A stretch of 64,000 nt of DNA from Fistulifera solaris (lineage: Eukaryota; Bacillariophyta; Bacillariophyceae; Naviculales; Stauroneidaceae). Below, piece by piece: positions 23,425 to 34,528 of the stretch. The position numbers and the translations under genes are program-made. Under the pieces are notes generated by a model. It ran no database searches. It was given only the letters and a program-made list of their open reading frames with translations, and was not told where the DNA came from. Position 1 is the stretch's first letter. Each line of letters begins with the position of its first letter. The stretch is taken from assembly GCA_030295235.1 (NCBI GenBank), contig AP026126.1, positions 682,001 through 746,000 on the forward strand, written 5' to 3'.

Positions 23425-24640
23425 TTAAAGGCACTGCGAGAAATAGGTCGAGAATTTCTTACAGGTCAATCCTGAGCAGCAAGGTCGCGAGCGGCAATTC
23501 TGGTAACGGGGAACGCACGTCGTAGGAGCAGCAACGGGGGCCTTGACGGGAGAGCTGACAGGCGCAGCAACGGGAGCCTTGACAGGGGTAGCGACCGGGG
23601 CCTTCACTGGCGCCGCGACAGGTGTAGCAACGGGAGGAGAAGGAGACGAACCATCCAATACCGCGACTAGGAAAAAAGGACGAAAAGTAGTCAGACTACA
23701 CGTGCAACGCTACTATCTCCAGAGCAATGTAAGAACACTTACTTTCGGCACAATTCCAGAATTGTTCAGGATATCCAAGCCCATCGGTCGAGTACGGGAG
23801 TGTGCACTGTCGTAAGGAAAGGTTACTGCGACCAATATCGGCCGGAATGCCTGCATAGTAGTCAACGTATCCAGGAGGGAGACAACTGCAAACGAACAAA
23901 GAACAAGCGAGGAGGACATGAGCGTATGCACATAAATTGAACACAGATTTTCTGTTAAAAAGCCTGTATTACTTACGAGTTGGACGTGATGTAGCGCCAC
24001 TGTTTTTGTTGATGGCAATAGTCAATAGTGGTACAAGCAAATTCAAAATTTTGAGAAATATCAAATTCAAAAGGGAACAGAGAGCAAATTCAAAACGTAC
24101 CTGAAGGAGGACTTGACTGCCCACCAAGTTGCTGGGCAAGCGAAACTTCATGGTGTACGACAGGTGTCGGCCGGCCAAGTAACCACGTTCGGGATAATCA
24201 GGATCCTGAGGCAAACCGTAATCCACATCCTGCACAAACTCCAACGGGTACGAGTCCAAACACGCTTGCGTCGACTGGCGGCCCTTGGGACAAGCACGAA
24301 GTTCAATGTGCCCCCAATGATGCGCCGTGATTTCGGTCTCAACCGTGATCACTTGACCGCGCTGGTACGTGGCCTGCGGCCTCCAGGGCATCGGGACTCC
24401 GGTCGAGTCGAGCCACTTGTCGTAGTCGTTGGCCTCGCCTTTACCGCAGACACCGCTGTTGCGGTTCAAGCAATGCCAGCAATACTCCTTGGGCGGCACA
24501 CCCTGCTTGGCACCAGTGGTACCCTCCGCGTTAGCAACCTCATTGCGACTGCGAGGCGAAACAAGACCACCATGCGACTCGACGCTGGGCATCAAAGTGA
24601 CGAAGTAAATCAAAGACGAGAAGAGCAGGAAACGAACCAT
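23425..24640 (-). CDS. Secreted LPMO-like (AA15/chitin-binding type) protein with Cys-rich tail
   Basis: Four exons: 24640-24101, a 23-nt micro-exon 23999-23977, 23885-23743 and 23666-23425 (introns 101, 91, 76 nt); 315 residues, no frame break. A signal peptide ends at residue 22, so the mature protein would begin with His (HGGLVSPRSRNEV), the N-terminal ligand of the LPMO histidine brace. The second expected His is in TAHHWGHIELRAC. Cysteine-rich segments (EYCWHCLNRNSGVCGKG) and an aromatic C-terminal core (YAGIPADIG, FWNCAE) fit. Then comes a linker of PVAAPVKAP repeats and a six-Cys tail (CVPRYQNCRSRPCCSG...C...C) that looks like a small binding module. LPMOs cut chitin or cellulose oxidatively with copper. 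Activity is inferred. Confidence 0.78.
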
Positions 24641-25863
24641 GTTTTAACTTTGTCTTTCGAGTGCTGATTTTGAATGATGATTCTGTTTTATGAGTTGCAA
24701 ATGGCAAATCATCGAAATTGTGAGATCCCAGCGGGATGAAACTTTTGGGAGTTGCTGATGTAGATCGGTCCAGGGAATTTGAGTTGCGACTCCGAAGGAC
24801 CAATTTGACAAGAATGGCCATCGCAATGAACATAGTTCATCAGTGTATTTCTAGGTCAAACTTTTGGTTGTTAAATCGAGGATGTACGCGATTACCATTT
24901 CCAAAAACGCGGAGATGTTCAGTTGAACGGATGATGCGCAAAAGAAGACGGGACTGCGAATATTTATTGCCATTTTATTTCTCAAAAATTCATGTTGCTT
25001 CAGCAATCTTCAATGCAAAAAGTCAATCTCAATAGGCAAATAATGAAGGGCGCAAATGAGGCTCATTTTCCTTGTGGGAATTCGACGCGGAGAAGGATCG
25101 GAGTTGTTCTGAAAGTACTTGCCCAATGCGGGAAATTGGTTGAATGAATTAGCTTTGAGCGTTTCAACAAGATTGGGACGATCCCATGATATTGTTTCAA
25201 GGGTTCGACGCGTTCAAGCTTCTACATGGGACAGAATGGGCTTATCTATATTTTTAGAGGCAATGGTCGAGCCCGTCCCGTAATCCCTGACATCTGTCAA
25301 GGCAATTGCAATTCTCATCGTTCTACCGCACGGCTACATGGGCATCTCGGGAGATTGATAAGGCAACAAATCGCAAAAATGAAGCATCATAGCTTTGGAG
25401 ATTCACTAGTACAAATGAATGATACGTAACATCAACTTCAGCATTAACACGAACACAGCAACGAAAAAAATGAGCGTGCAAACACGTCGTAACGTTATTG
25501 GCTGTAGTGCCTGTATACTGTAGATATCCTCAATGAAAGCAAAATCGTACCGGTAATCTGACTCTCTAGAAAACGGCACGCAACTACTACTATCTGCGGC
25601 AACGTACCGGTACCGGTACAGTACCTGGTATTTGCTAGTTCTGTGTCCGATGTCCGTGGGCAAACCAGCAACAAACTCACCAGCGACACAGTCATAAAAC
25701 AAACATTACATTTAGCATAGCAACCCGCACTTTCCTTTCGTTTCGAACACTTCATCGTACAAAAATATCAATCAACTGTACCTCGAACTCGTCCTTGCTG
25801 AAATTAGATTGACAAGATCGTAACAATTTCATCATTGACAAGCATCGCCAAGTTTTCGGCAAA
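24641..25863. other. 1.2-kb intergenic region, no gene seen
   Basis: Divergent promoters of the LPMO-like and HSF genes are likely here. A GGTACC-rich palindromic patch lies near 25602-25632. Short open frames on both strands show no family or codon signal. Confidence 0.5.
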
Positions 25864-27555
25864 ATGAATTTTCCTGGTCCAGTAGGTGCCAAACGACGAC
25901 GCATGCGCAGTGGTGGCAATGTTTCAATTCAATCCAATAGCTCTCCGCCAAGTCCTGTTGAAAATATATCGGAGGAAAAGACATCGCAAACGTCAAAATG
26001 CAAAGGAGCAAAAACCATCCCCATTTTTCTGAAGAGTAAGTCGAAGGAAAATTGTCTCAAACCTTTCGCCTTTTCTTGATGGACTGAAGCCCGTCCACTC
26101 GTTTGGCTCTCTTTCTTACCTACTATTTTTTGGTCGATCAGAGACGTACAAGATGATTGATACCTGCGATCCGGAGATCGCATCATGGTAAGCCTCGTTT
26201 TTCTTTCGCCAGTCGATTGGAGAAAACTTCTTCTGTTATTAAGGTTTTGTTCCTGGATGTTCGTCGTAAAAGTAGTACCTCTTGACAAGTACATCGACCC
26301 GAATTCGCAGACCTCTTTTTCAAAACTCTAATCGGAACATGGTTTTCTCACTGGACGCTTCCACTTTTCCAGGACGTCCGATGGAGAAATGTTTGTTGTA
26401 AAAGATCCCGATCTGTTTGCCTCTCAAATTATTCCGCTCTATTTTGAGCATAATAAATTCAGCAGCTTTGCTCGCCAGGTAAGAAAGTACGCTTACACAT
26501 GGAAGATGGGCATACATTCAACGTCGGGGGCGTTTTTTATGCCAATCTCTTTTCTTCCTCTCACTTTTTTGTTTTTCTATTGCCAGCTGAACTTTTATGG
26601 ATTCCGTAAAATGCAGGCCAAGCCTATCCGAAATAGTGATTACGATGCTGGGACGGCGAAGCATGTCACTTTTTACAATGAGAATTTCAAACGCGGGCGT
26701 TGTGACTTGTTGAAACTGATTCAGCGCTCGACTCGCGGAGGAACCGCAGCTACCGGTGGAGACCCGACCAAGGAAGTTCAAAGTCTTCGTGAATACGTTT
26801 CGAACCTCGAACATAAAATTTCGGAGATGAGCGATGAGTTTGAGGATCGTGTGAGACGCCTCGAGTTGGATATGCTTGCGCGTATGGAGCAGATGATGCT
26901 TTCGATCCAGCAGCAGCAAAATCAAATCCATTTCCAGAAGAACACGTCTATCGGAAGTGTGGCTCACTCGAGTTCATCGCAATCAGGTGGACTAGCGCCG
27001 AACAGCCAAAATACCAACGGAACTTTCCTTCCATATCCGAGAGGGGATTCGATACAGTCAACGGTTTCATTGGGTCTTAGTTCTTTGGGCGTACCTACTG
27101 GATTGAATACCATGAGTTCGTTTGGATTCCAGCAACCTCAAATGCCACTGAATAGTATGTCGGCGCCGCCCACTTTACCGCCTCATCCGAAACAGAAGCA
27201 ACTTCCTTTGAATGGATTTCCTCCGATGAGTGACCCGAGTGACCGCTTGAATTCACTAAGAGGAATATCGCAATTTTCGCGCGGTTTATCTCGCGGCGCT
27301 TCTGTCGAATCAAGTGCCTCGGCGACTTTGTTGCGCAACTCGTGGGACGAGAAGCTTTTTTCGATGCTAATGTCTGAAGGCGAGCACAATGGTACGAATT
27401 TGAATGGAGCGTCATTGGTAAATCCTACGCCGATGGCAGAAGGACATAATGCGGCTGCGCAAGTAGTTTCAAATCGTTCATCGAAATACCAGGAAGATCC
27501 GGCGGAGGATGGAGCAAACGATATGAGTTCTGTCTCAAGTTCGGATATCCCTTAG
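25864..27555 (+). CDS. Heat-shock factor (HSF-type) transcription factor
   Basis: Four exons (25864-26035, 26142-26187, 26373-26478, 26587-27555); introns of 106, 185 and 108 nt, all inside the DNA-binding domain. About 430 residues, no frame break. The HSF winged helix spans residues 54-135: PIFLKKTYKMID, SWSTDGEMFVVKD, FEHNKFSSFARQLNFYGFRKM, then HVTFYNENFKRG. A coiled coil for trimerisation follows (LREYVSNLEHKISEM...). The C-terminal half is rich in S, P, N and Q. The third intron is in frame and could be misread as coding. HSFs are strongly expanded in diatoms, so stress-response function is not assured. Confidence 0.93.
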
Positions 27556-28050
27556 TCCATCGAGTATATCTGAATACTACACTCTACCTATCCGGCCATC
27601 ACTGGAATTTGTTGTTTCTATGTATCTCTCGCCACAGCTCGCATCAAAAATATTAGGATCGATCCTGTACTTTGAACATGATTTCAGAGGTATAAGTACT
27701 ACTCCGTATTATGATTTTAGTGACACAGGGATCGAGTAGAAAAATCTTGTTTGAGACATTGGGTTGAGAACCTGGGAGTGTTTTACATTTTTAGTTCGAG
27801 CTCTGAGCATTTTACTTATTGGCTACAAGGCCACGTCAGTGTGGGCTTGTGTATTTAGACTGATGGCGGATAACGCTATTCGCTTACTTGCACTCAGCGG
27901 TTCCTTGAGGAGTTCAAGTAAAAACAATTCTTAACTTGTTAATCGTCAGAATCTAATCTTGACATTCGACTGAATTTTCCACTTTTCATTCACATATATT
28001 TCAGTCTGACACTTCCCTGAGTAAGCTTTGGTTCTAACTCTCTAGCCTTA
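27556..28050. other. intergenic, no gene seen
   Basis: About 0.5 kb with one exact TACTCCGTA (27700-27708). Nothing else recognised. Confidence 0.5.
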
Positions 28051-29250
28051 GTGCGCTAGTAGAGGGCCAGTCCCGAGCCCGTTTCCCAATGAGGGGGATT
28101 CCGCTTTGGCATTCCTTCTCTTGGATTTCGCAGAAGCATACTAACTGACCTGACCAGGGAAAGACTCATGCGCGCCCGGATGAAGCCACAGATCTCGGAG
28201 TATGGCTTGTTCCACTTCCGGCTGAAGTTTTCTTGCAAGCTGTCTCGATGCTGAAATAGCCTGTTGTCCCATCATTCCGTCAATGGAAAAGACCAGGGGA
28301 GTGAAGTCTCGTCTGCGTTCGTGGCAAGGGGGTCCGTACATGCTACGCTTTTCACGCTCTTGAGAAGCCAGAACCTTAATCGGGTCACGGTTTCTGTATG
28401 ACGGTGCGTCGGTATCAGTAACTCGGACATCGAAAATGGTCGTTCGTCTCTCATTCCAAAGCCATAGGCCGAAACATCTCCCTCGAAGCTCTTGAACCTG
28501 TGTACTGTTGTTGCTGTTGCCAAATGTGTGAATGGTAGGCTCATCGCGAACAGATTTGGGTCCAAAGGCTTGCGTGCAAAGAGACATGAATTCCGCTTTC
28601 AGATCGTCGTGTCTCTGGATAACAAGTCCACCGTTTTTGCATTGTTGTGCATGTTCGACTGTAAACGGTTTATTGCATCCATCACACTTCTTGGGGAGAT
28701 CAAGAATTGGGAGTCCCGAGCTAATTCAGACTGTCACGGAATTCGCTCTTTTGAGAGTTCGGTGTCCGTGAATGTCTGTGGACGCACCGAGAGCCAAATT
28801 CCTGTCGATTTTGCTCGAAGAAGTCTTCGCCTTTCATCTGGTCTTCCAATACAGATTTCGTCAAGCGTTTGAATTTCGTTTTGAAATCGGATTTTTGCGG
28901 CACTGTTTTTCTCTACTGTGGCATGTGAAAGATGCTCTCCAACGTTTAATTCTGTGTTGCTGTATAAACTGTTTGAGATGAGTTTCGTGATTTCTTGTGA
29001 GGTAGAGAAGTTGTGTTCGCATGTCTTTACCGGGCTCCAAATGCCAATCCCCGCTGCTTTTGTGCTGAGAGAGAGAATTTCCCGCAAGTCACCCGTGATC
29101 CGCTGATCTTCGCCAAGTAGTGCCGGGAGGAATTTCTTCTGGATGCATTTCTCAAGGGGTGCAAAGAGATGAGATATTCCAGGAATGACTCGTTGGACGT
29201 ATTGCCATTAAAACTGCAATGTGATCCTCGCTATCTGGTATCAACCTGCG
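28050..29250 (-). mobile_element. Retroelement fossil (C-terminal part of reverse-transcriptase ORF)
   Basis: A remnant of the C-terminal region of a reverse-transcriptase-bearing ORF type common in diatom genomes. I recognise it from FTPLVFSIDGMMG, the segment WNKPYSEICGF and an upstream segment GIGIWSP. It is broken, with several interruptions, and lacks the RT catalytic core in this window. Whether the family is LINE or LTR is uncertain, and no terminal repeats are visible. Divergence suggests an old copy. Confidence 0.6.
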
Positions 29251-29626
29251 CCTAACCTAGCGCTTGCCAGGTATTGGAATGACAAAGACGTTTTTCCCGT
29301 GTTCGCCGGAAATCAAACACGACTCATGGGTCACGGGTCGTCACGGATTTTGGCATCGTGTTTCGCTTACGTAATGAAAACCTTGTTTGTAAAATTTTGC
29401 AGTTCCGCAACCTAATTGTGGAATAAGGTACTTTATCAAAATAAATCGACGCATTCACCAACGGAAGTCTGTGCGGAGAACAGTGTAGAACCTTCAACAC
29501 CGAACACCAAAACAACGTCTGGTGGAAATTTTCCCACACACTGTCTCGGCCCAAATACCAACAATCGTGAGTTTCAAATAATACCAGGTAGCTAAACACC
29601 TTCTATGGCCTATCATTACAACTGAA
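29250..29626. other. intergenic, no gene seen
   Basis: About 0.38 kb between the retroelement remnant and the MFS-Sec14 gene; probably the promoter of the latter. Confidence 0.5.
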
Positions 29627-32600
29627 ATGGATTCAATAAAAGAAGAAAAAGAGGAAGATGCTCCGCACGTAGCCACACTACGAAGAGTCGCGCTCTTTAT
29701 GGATGGAATGGCTCGTGCTATCACACTTCCCTTCGGGCCTCCTCTCGTTCATCGATTGGTGAGCGGCAATTCCGATTCCGATACGTCTCCGTGGCCCACT
29801 GCGGCATGGTTTTCGTTTATTGTTTCGATATATATCGTGGGTCGATGGGTAGGGACATCTCTCGCGTTTCGATTGGAAATGGAGGCAACACCCATATTTG
29901 TGGCGAGGCTCGGAGGGATTTTACTATCGCTTCATGTATTTACATACGGTGCTGGTCTCGACTCTGCTCAAGTACTCGTGGCAATCCGATTTTTAACAGC
30001 AGTTGCAGCTGGCTTTCTGTGTGGCCTCACTCGATCGATACGCCTGCCGGAAGATGATCGTTTGTCTCTTTCGTCGGATGAATTGGATGAAGACACACTT
30101 CAGGCTACACGAAGACGAGAGGGGTATATTGATATTGCCTCCGGTACAGCAAAAATATATTTGATAGGCTTTACAGCATCAATTATATCAGGTGGACTGT
30201 TATTTCGAAAGGCCACAAAAGATTCTACATTTCAAACTCTCACGGGGGCGTCTCTTTACACCTGGTCACCTCTTTTTCTCATATCGGTGGCGGCTGCTAC
30301 CGAAGCATGTCTTCGATGGATTTTCGATTGGTCAAAACGTCGTGTCACAGGATACAGTCATCATGATCAGGTACCTTTACTGCAATTTTCATCGGATCTA
30401 GAGTCGCGACTTGACGACAATGATAATAGTCTTGAACAATGGAGTGATAATCAGTCTTTCAAATCTGTTCAACTCGACATGTTTCACAGCCCGAGTCGTT
30501 CGAGGCACGGATCATACACCAGTATGGATGATTTTTATGACTGTCGATCTGTTTTATCGGATGGGGGATCTGTTGATTTAACCGAATCGCGACTCGACGC
30601 CGGCGATTCATGGGTTGCAAAGTACGTGGACGGAAAGTGTGTTTACTCAGATGGTTCGCCTGCCTACGTGCCTGCGGGAGACTCATCAGGCACTATTCCG
30701 GAGAATTTCATGAAATTTTACGGCAATAACCAAACAAAGGCTTTCAAAGCTTGGCAGGCAACACAAAATTGGAGGAAAGATCAGGATGTGTGGAACATCC
30801 ATTCAAAGCCAAACAAGTGGTACTACAAGGTCAAGAGGCATACCCTCACTTCGTTCACGGATACAGCAAAGCTGGATACCCAGTGATTTACGAACAACCC
30901 GGAAAAATGAATCTGAAGTCGCTTTTCGCCGGTGGTTGTCAAGTTCCTGACATGTTGCGCCACTACATCTTTTTCATGGAATTTGTTTCGAACCGAATTT
31001 GCACCAAAGCAGAAATCCGAAGAATAATAGATCAGGATAGAAGTCCTCACTGTTCATCTTCTTGGGGCACCATGGTTGTGCTCGATATCAAAGGAGCTGG
31101 TCTCGGTCTTCTCAATGGTGACGTGATCAAATATCTAAAAGAAGCAGGAGATACTAACTCACAACACTATCCACTGTCTATGAAAAGAGCATTTGTGATC
31201 AATGCTCCCTTCTTTGTGGCGAGAGCTTGGTCTGGCTTAAAAAATTCCATTGTTCCCGCCTCGGTGCAGGTTGATTTATTGTCTGAGAGCAAGTATCTTA
31301 GTGCATTGAGAGAATACATCGATGACGACCAGATTCCGCCAGAGTATGGAGGCTCCAGTCCATATAAGCTTGGAGAACATCCATACGAGGTAGAATTTGA
31401 AAAGCTAGCTAGTGACAACATGAAAATCAATGAAGAGAGCGCTAGCAGTCGGGCAACGTGCGCGTCTCCGCAACCGCCACGGACTACAATAAGGGTTGAT
31501 ACCGATGTTGAGCGGGGATACTCTCTCAGTACGCCACCCGTCTCGTCGTCGAATACCCAGTTTCGGCGGCGATTGCCTTCTGTTGACAAAGTATCACGCA
31601 GCGTCCTGCGCGGAAGCTCCCATGGGTCGATCAAAGCAATTGCGGGAGCCGATGTCATTTTTCTTGTATCTGTGATTCATTGCATTTGGAGTGCATTACA
31701 AGGTGCTATTGAAACTACAATTCCTCTGTGGATGCTCTCCTCGTCTTCATTGGGAGGTCTGGGTTATTCACCGTCGCGAAGTGGAATCACCATGTTTGTT
31801 TCGTGTCTGATACTTCTCTGGGTTTTGAGAACTAGACCGTCTCGACTTGTGTCTCGAGTACCATGCAAAGCTCCCTTGCGTGCATTGCGTATCGGTGCAG
31901 GTTCGGAAGCTGCTTTGCTTGGCTTGTTAGCATTTGTTGCGAAATCAAGAGAGTGAGTGATAATCATATTCGTTCGACTTTTGTGCTCTCATGCTAGAAT
32001 CTCACGTTCTTCTCATTGCTTTACAGAGAGGCCTTGCGAACGGATTCTGTGTTCGTAATGACGACTACCATCGTCGCTTCCGCCTCTTTGGCCTTGGCCA
32101 GCATGGTGGGAAGGTCAGCGTCAAAAATTCTGCATCGCATTGCCACCGAAAGCTATTTGCGAGATGCCAGGCAGGTTAAATTCATGCCAAATCCGACCTC
32201 CATGCCCAGTTTTAAGATGGAAAGCGAAATGGGTCGATGGACTGCGTTTCTCAATATCGCTTCTGAAGTGATTGGTTCTACTACTTCCGCGGCTATATGG
32301 TCTTGGTCGGTCTCTTACGGCAGTTTCCTCCCGTTTGATTCGGCATTGACGTTTGTCTTGTTGTCGATTTTGGCTTTTGCACTCTACACGTGGTCATTCT
32401 CGCTCTATTTGAACCCAGCCGGAGAGTTTGCCCCTCACCCGGAAGATAGTCAAAGTACATCCCGTTGGAGCCGCTTATTTCTCTTTCTCCGCGAGATTGT
32501 TTCCGTATCGGGTCGTGATATGGCATCGTTGTTTGAAGAGAGTAACTGGGCCCCGAATCATCCCGTGTTACTGAGTAGCCGATCACGGTCACGGACCTTG

Positions 32601-32672
32601 TCGGGGGCATCGGTGCGGTTGGTAGAATTCTATGACAGTCGATCGGCACCTGTTCGTGGCAAAGTCATATGA
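29627..32672 (+). CDS. MFS-type transporter with Sec14 (CRAL-TRIO) domain inserted in the central loop
   Basis: Two exons, 29627-31952 and 32027-32672 (74-nt intron); about 990 residues. Residues 15-235 form an MFS N-terminal half with about six helices (VSIYIVGRWVGTSLAF is the loop-2-like motif). An acidic/serine linker follows. From about 345 comes a Sec14 N-terminal helix region (NWRKDQDVWNIH) and the CRAL-TRIO domain: HGYSKAGYPVIYEQPGK, VLDIKGAGLGLL, FVINAPFFVARAW and IPPEYGG, to about 590. Another linker leads to a second set of about six helices (residues 668-935). One frame break near 30836 falls just before the CRAL-TRIO domain; one added A (KVKEAYPHFVHG) restores it, and both sides are needed for a complete Sec14 domain. 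Sec14 binds phospholipids or other lipids; the transported substrate is unknown. Confidence 0.88.
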
Positions 32673-33388
32673 TAGTAGCACGCTAAAGTAAATGTTTGTT
32701 TGTGGTCTGCAGAGAATGCTGCCTAGATTCCAAAGTTATTCGTTCGCGGTGGTTCAATAATAAAAGTGCGCTACTGTCAATGTGTGTATAACACCGATGA
32801 AGGGTTCGAGAATTCATGGTCGTATGCCGTATGCCACAGACCGCGTGGAATGGAAATAAGTAGTACTGTACAAGGCGGTCGATCCTATTCTTGGGGTGTA
32901 GCTGATCCATGACTTGAATAATTGTTGTCGTGGTAATTTTGATCGCCTACACTTCCTTGCCTTTCCAAAATCGCCTTTCCAAAATCAGGGTTCATGACTG
33001 AAATGAAGTCATGGAAATAATGTTGATTCTCCACTTTGATTATTACTACATATTACGTATTTGATAGTCAGCTGAAGTAAGGACGTATACGTCCTTAAGC
33101 TGAAGAGGACGCCTAATCCTACTACCTGGTACGTACCTGGTACCGTACCGGGTACCGGGGAAGGGACGTTAAAATTCTGCCTCCCAGTACAAGATTCTCC
33201 GTATCGTCCACGACAAGGCAGAATTTTAACGCCGTGTCCAGGGACCGGAACCAGGTATCAGGTACAATGTACTACGTAGTCAGCTAAAACGATCTCACCC
33301 TCCACGCGCACCAAAATGATCACAAAATAATAATATTTCGGCTTGTCATCTCATCATAATTTCCTGCCTTTATTTGATTGGAAATATC
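32673..33388. other. intergenic with inverted repeat and GGTACC patch
   Basis: 716 bp. Holds a partial dispersed repeat (about 32943-33012), a run of GGTACC-like palindromes (33126-33160) and the 15-bp inverted repeat listed separately. Probably includes the PfkB kinase promoter. Confidence 0.5.
33167..33231. repeat. perfect 15-bp inverted repeat
   Basis: Arms CGTTAAAATTCTGCC (33167-33181) and GGCAGAATTTTAACG (33217-33231) with a 35-nt loop. Could be a hairpin in RNA or the ends of a tiny mobile remnant. Confidence 0.85.
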
Positions 33389-34497
33389 ATGCCCCATCGA
33401 TTTTTACATATTCTAGGAGATGCATTTGTCGATCACTTTTGTTTTTTAGACGGAGATTGGCCGGAAAAGGAGGAGACGCTCTGTTAACTCAGCCCATTCG
33501 ATCGTACGCGGGCGGTTCGTCGGTGAACACCGCAACACACTATCAATCCCTTGTGACGCAATCGTCGACGACGACGACTCCTGCACCACTGAAATTGCAC
33601 ACCGTATTGAATGAACATGATTCTTTTGGACAGCTTTTGCTGGAGCACGCACAACAGCACAACTTTGCTCTCATCAACTGTCGTCGCCCATCCGACACTG
33701 CTTCGACGGGTCATTGCATTGCCATTGTATCCAAGGGAGAACGCACGTTTATGACACATCCCGGCTGTGTGCACCATTTTACAGCGAAAGACGTTTCCAT
33801 AGAACCTATCATTCAGCACGACGGTGATGTACATATTCACGTGGCAGGATATTTTAATATCACCGGCTTTTGGCACGGAACATTACGTGATTTGTTACAA
33901 ACAATTCGTTCGGAACGAACCAAACAATATCCACTTTACTCGACCACCATTTCTCTCGTGACACAACACGATGTATCCAATCAATGGGATGGCGGTATCG
34001 ATGAGGTGGTATCGTGTCTGGATTTCATCATTGTGAACGAGTTAGAAGCCAATCGAATCATGCAACGAGGACGCAAGGACGAATCCATTCCACCGTGTAA
34101 TTATGATCCTCTACCCGACTGGCTTTCCTTCTGGTCACCTCTCAATCCCAAAGCATGCATTGTTGTCACACGAGGGTCGGAAGGAGCGGTCGCGTTTCGA
34201 AATGGAACAGTTTTGGCGTCTCTCCGTCCGGCCGTTCCCGTTCAACTGGTGGATCCGACGGGAGCGGGGGATGCGTTTGCTGCGGGGTTTCTCTACGGTA
34301 TTTGGAGTGAACACGACAACGATAGTAATAAAACAAATCATCAAAACGTCTTGTCGGCTCAAGATATTGCCAACGGGCTACAATGGGGCTGTGCTGTTGG
34401 CACCGCATCGGTGAAGGTCCGTGGAGCCAGTGTGCCTTGTCACATCGAATCGATTCGCGAAATATATCAGAAGCAAATGGAGAATATACAGCTATGA
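33389..34497 (+). CDS. PfkB-family carbohydrate/nucleoside kinase
   Basis: About 369 residues, single exon. The N-terminus MPHRFLHILGDAFVDHFCFLDGDWPEK carries the first strand of the ribokinase fold. PYAGGSS-type motif SYAGGSSVNTATH (signature 1 region) follows. Signature 2 is DPTGAGDAFAAGFLYG, with the catalytic Asp in GAGD. The start and the body are in different frames at an A4 run near 33469; five A gives PEKGGDALL. Family members phosphorylate ribose, fructose, adenosine or related compounds; the substrate cannot be told. No targeting leader, so probably cytosolic. It ends 31 bp from the convergent TPI-SMP30 gene. Confidence 0.88.
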
Positions 34498-34528
34498 ATG
34501 GAATTTTATTAGTAGCTTTGTCATTCAT

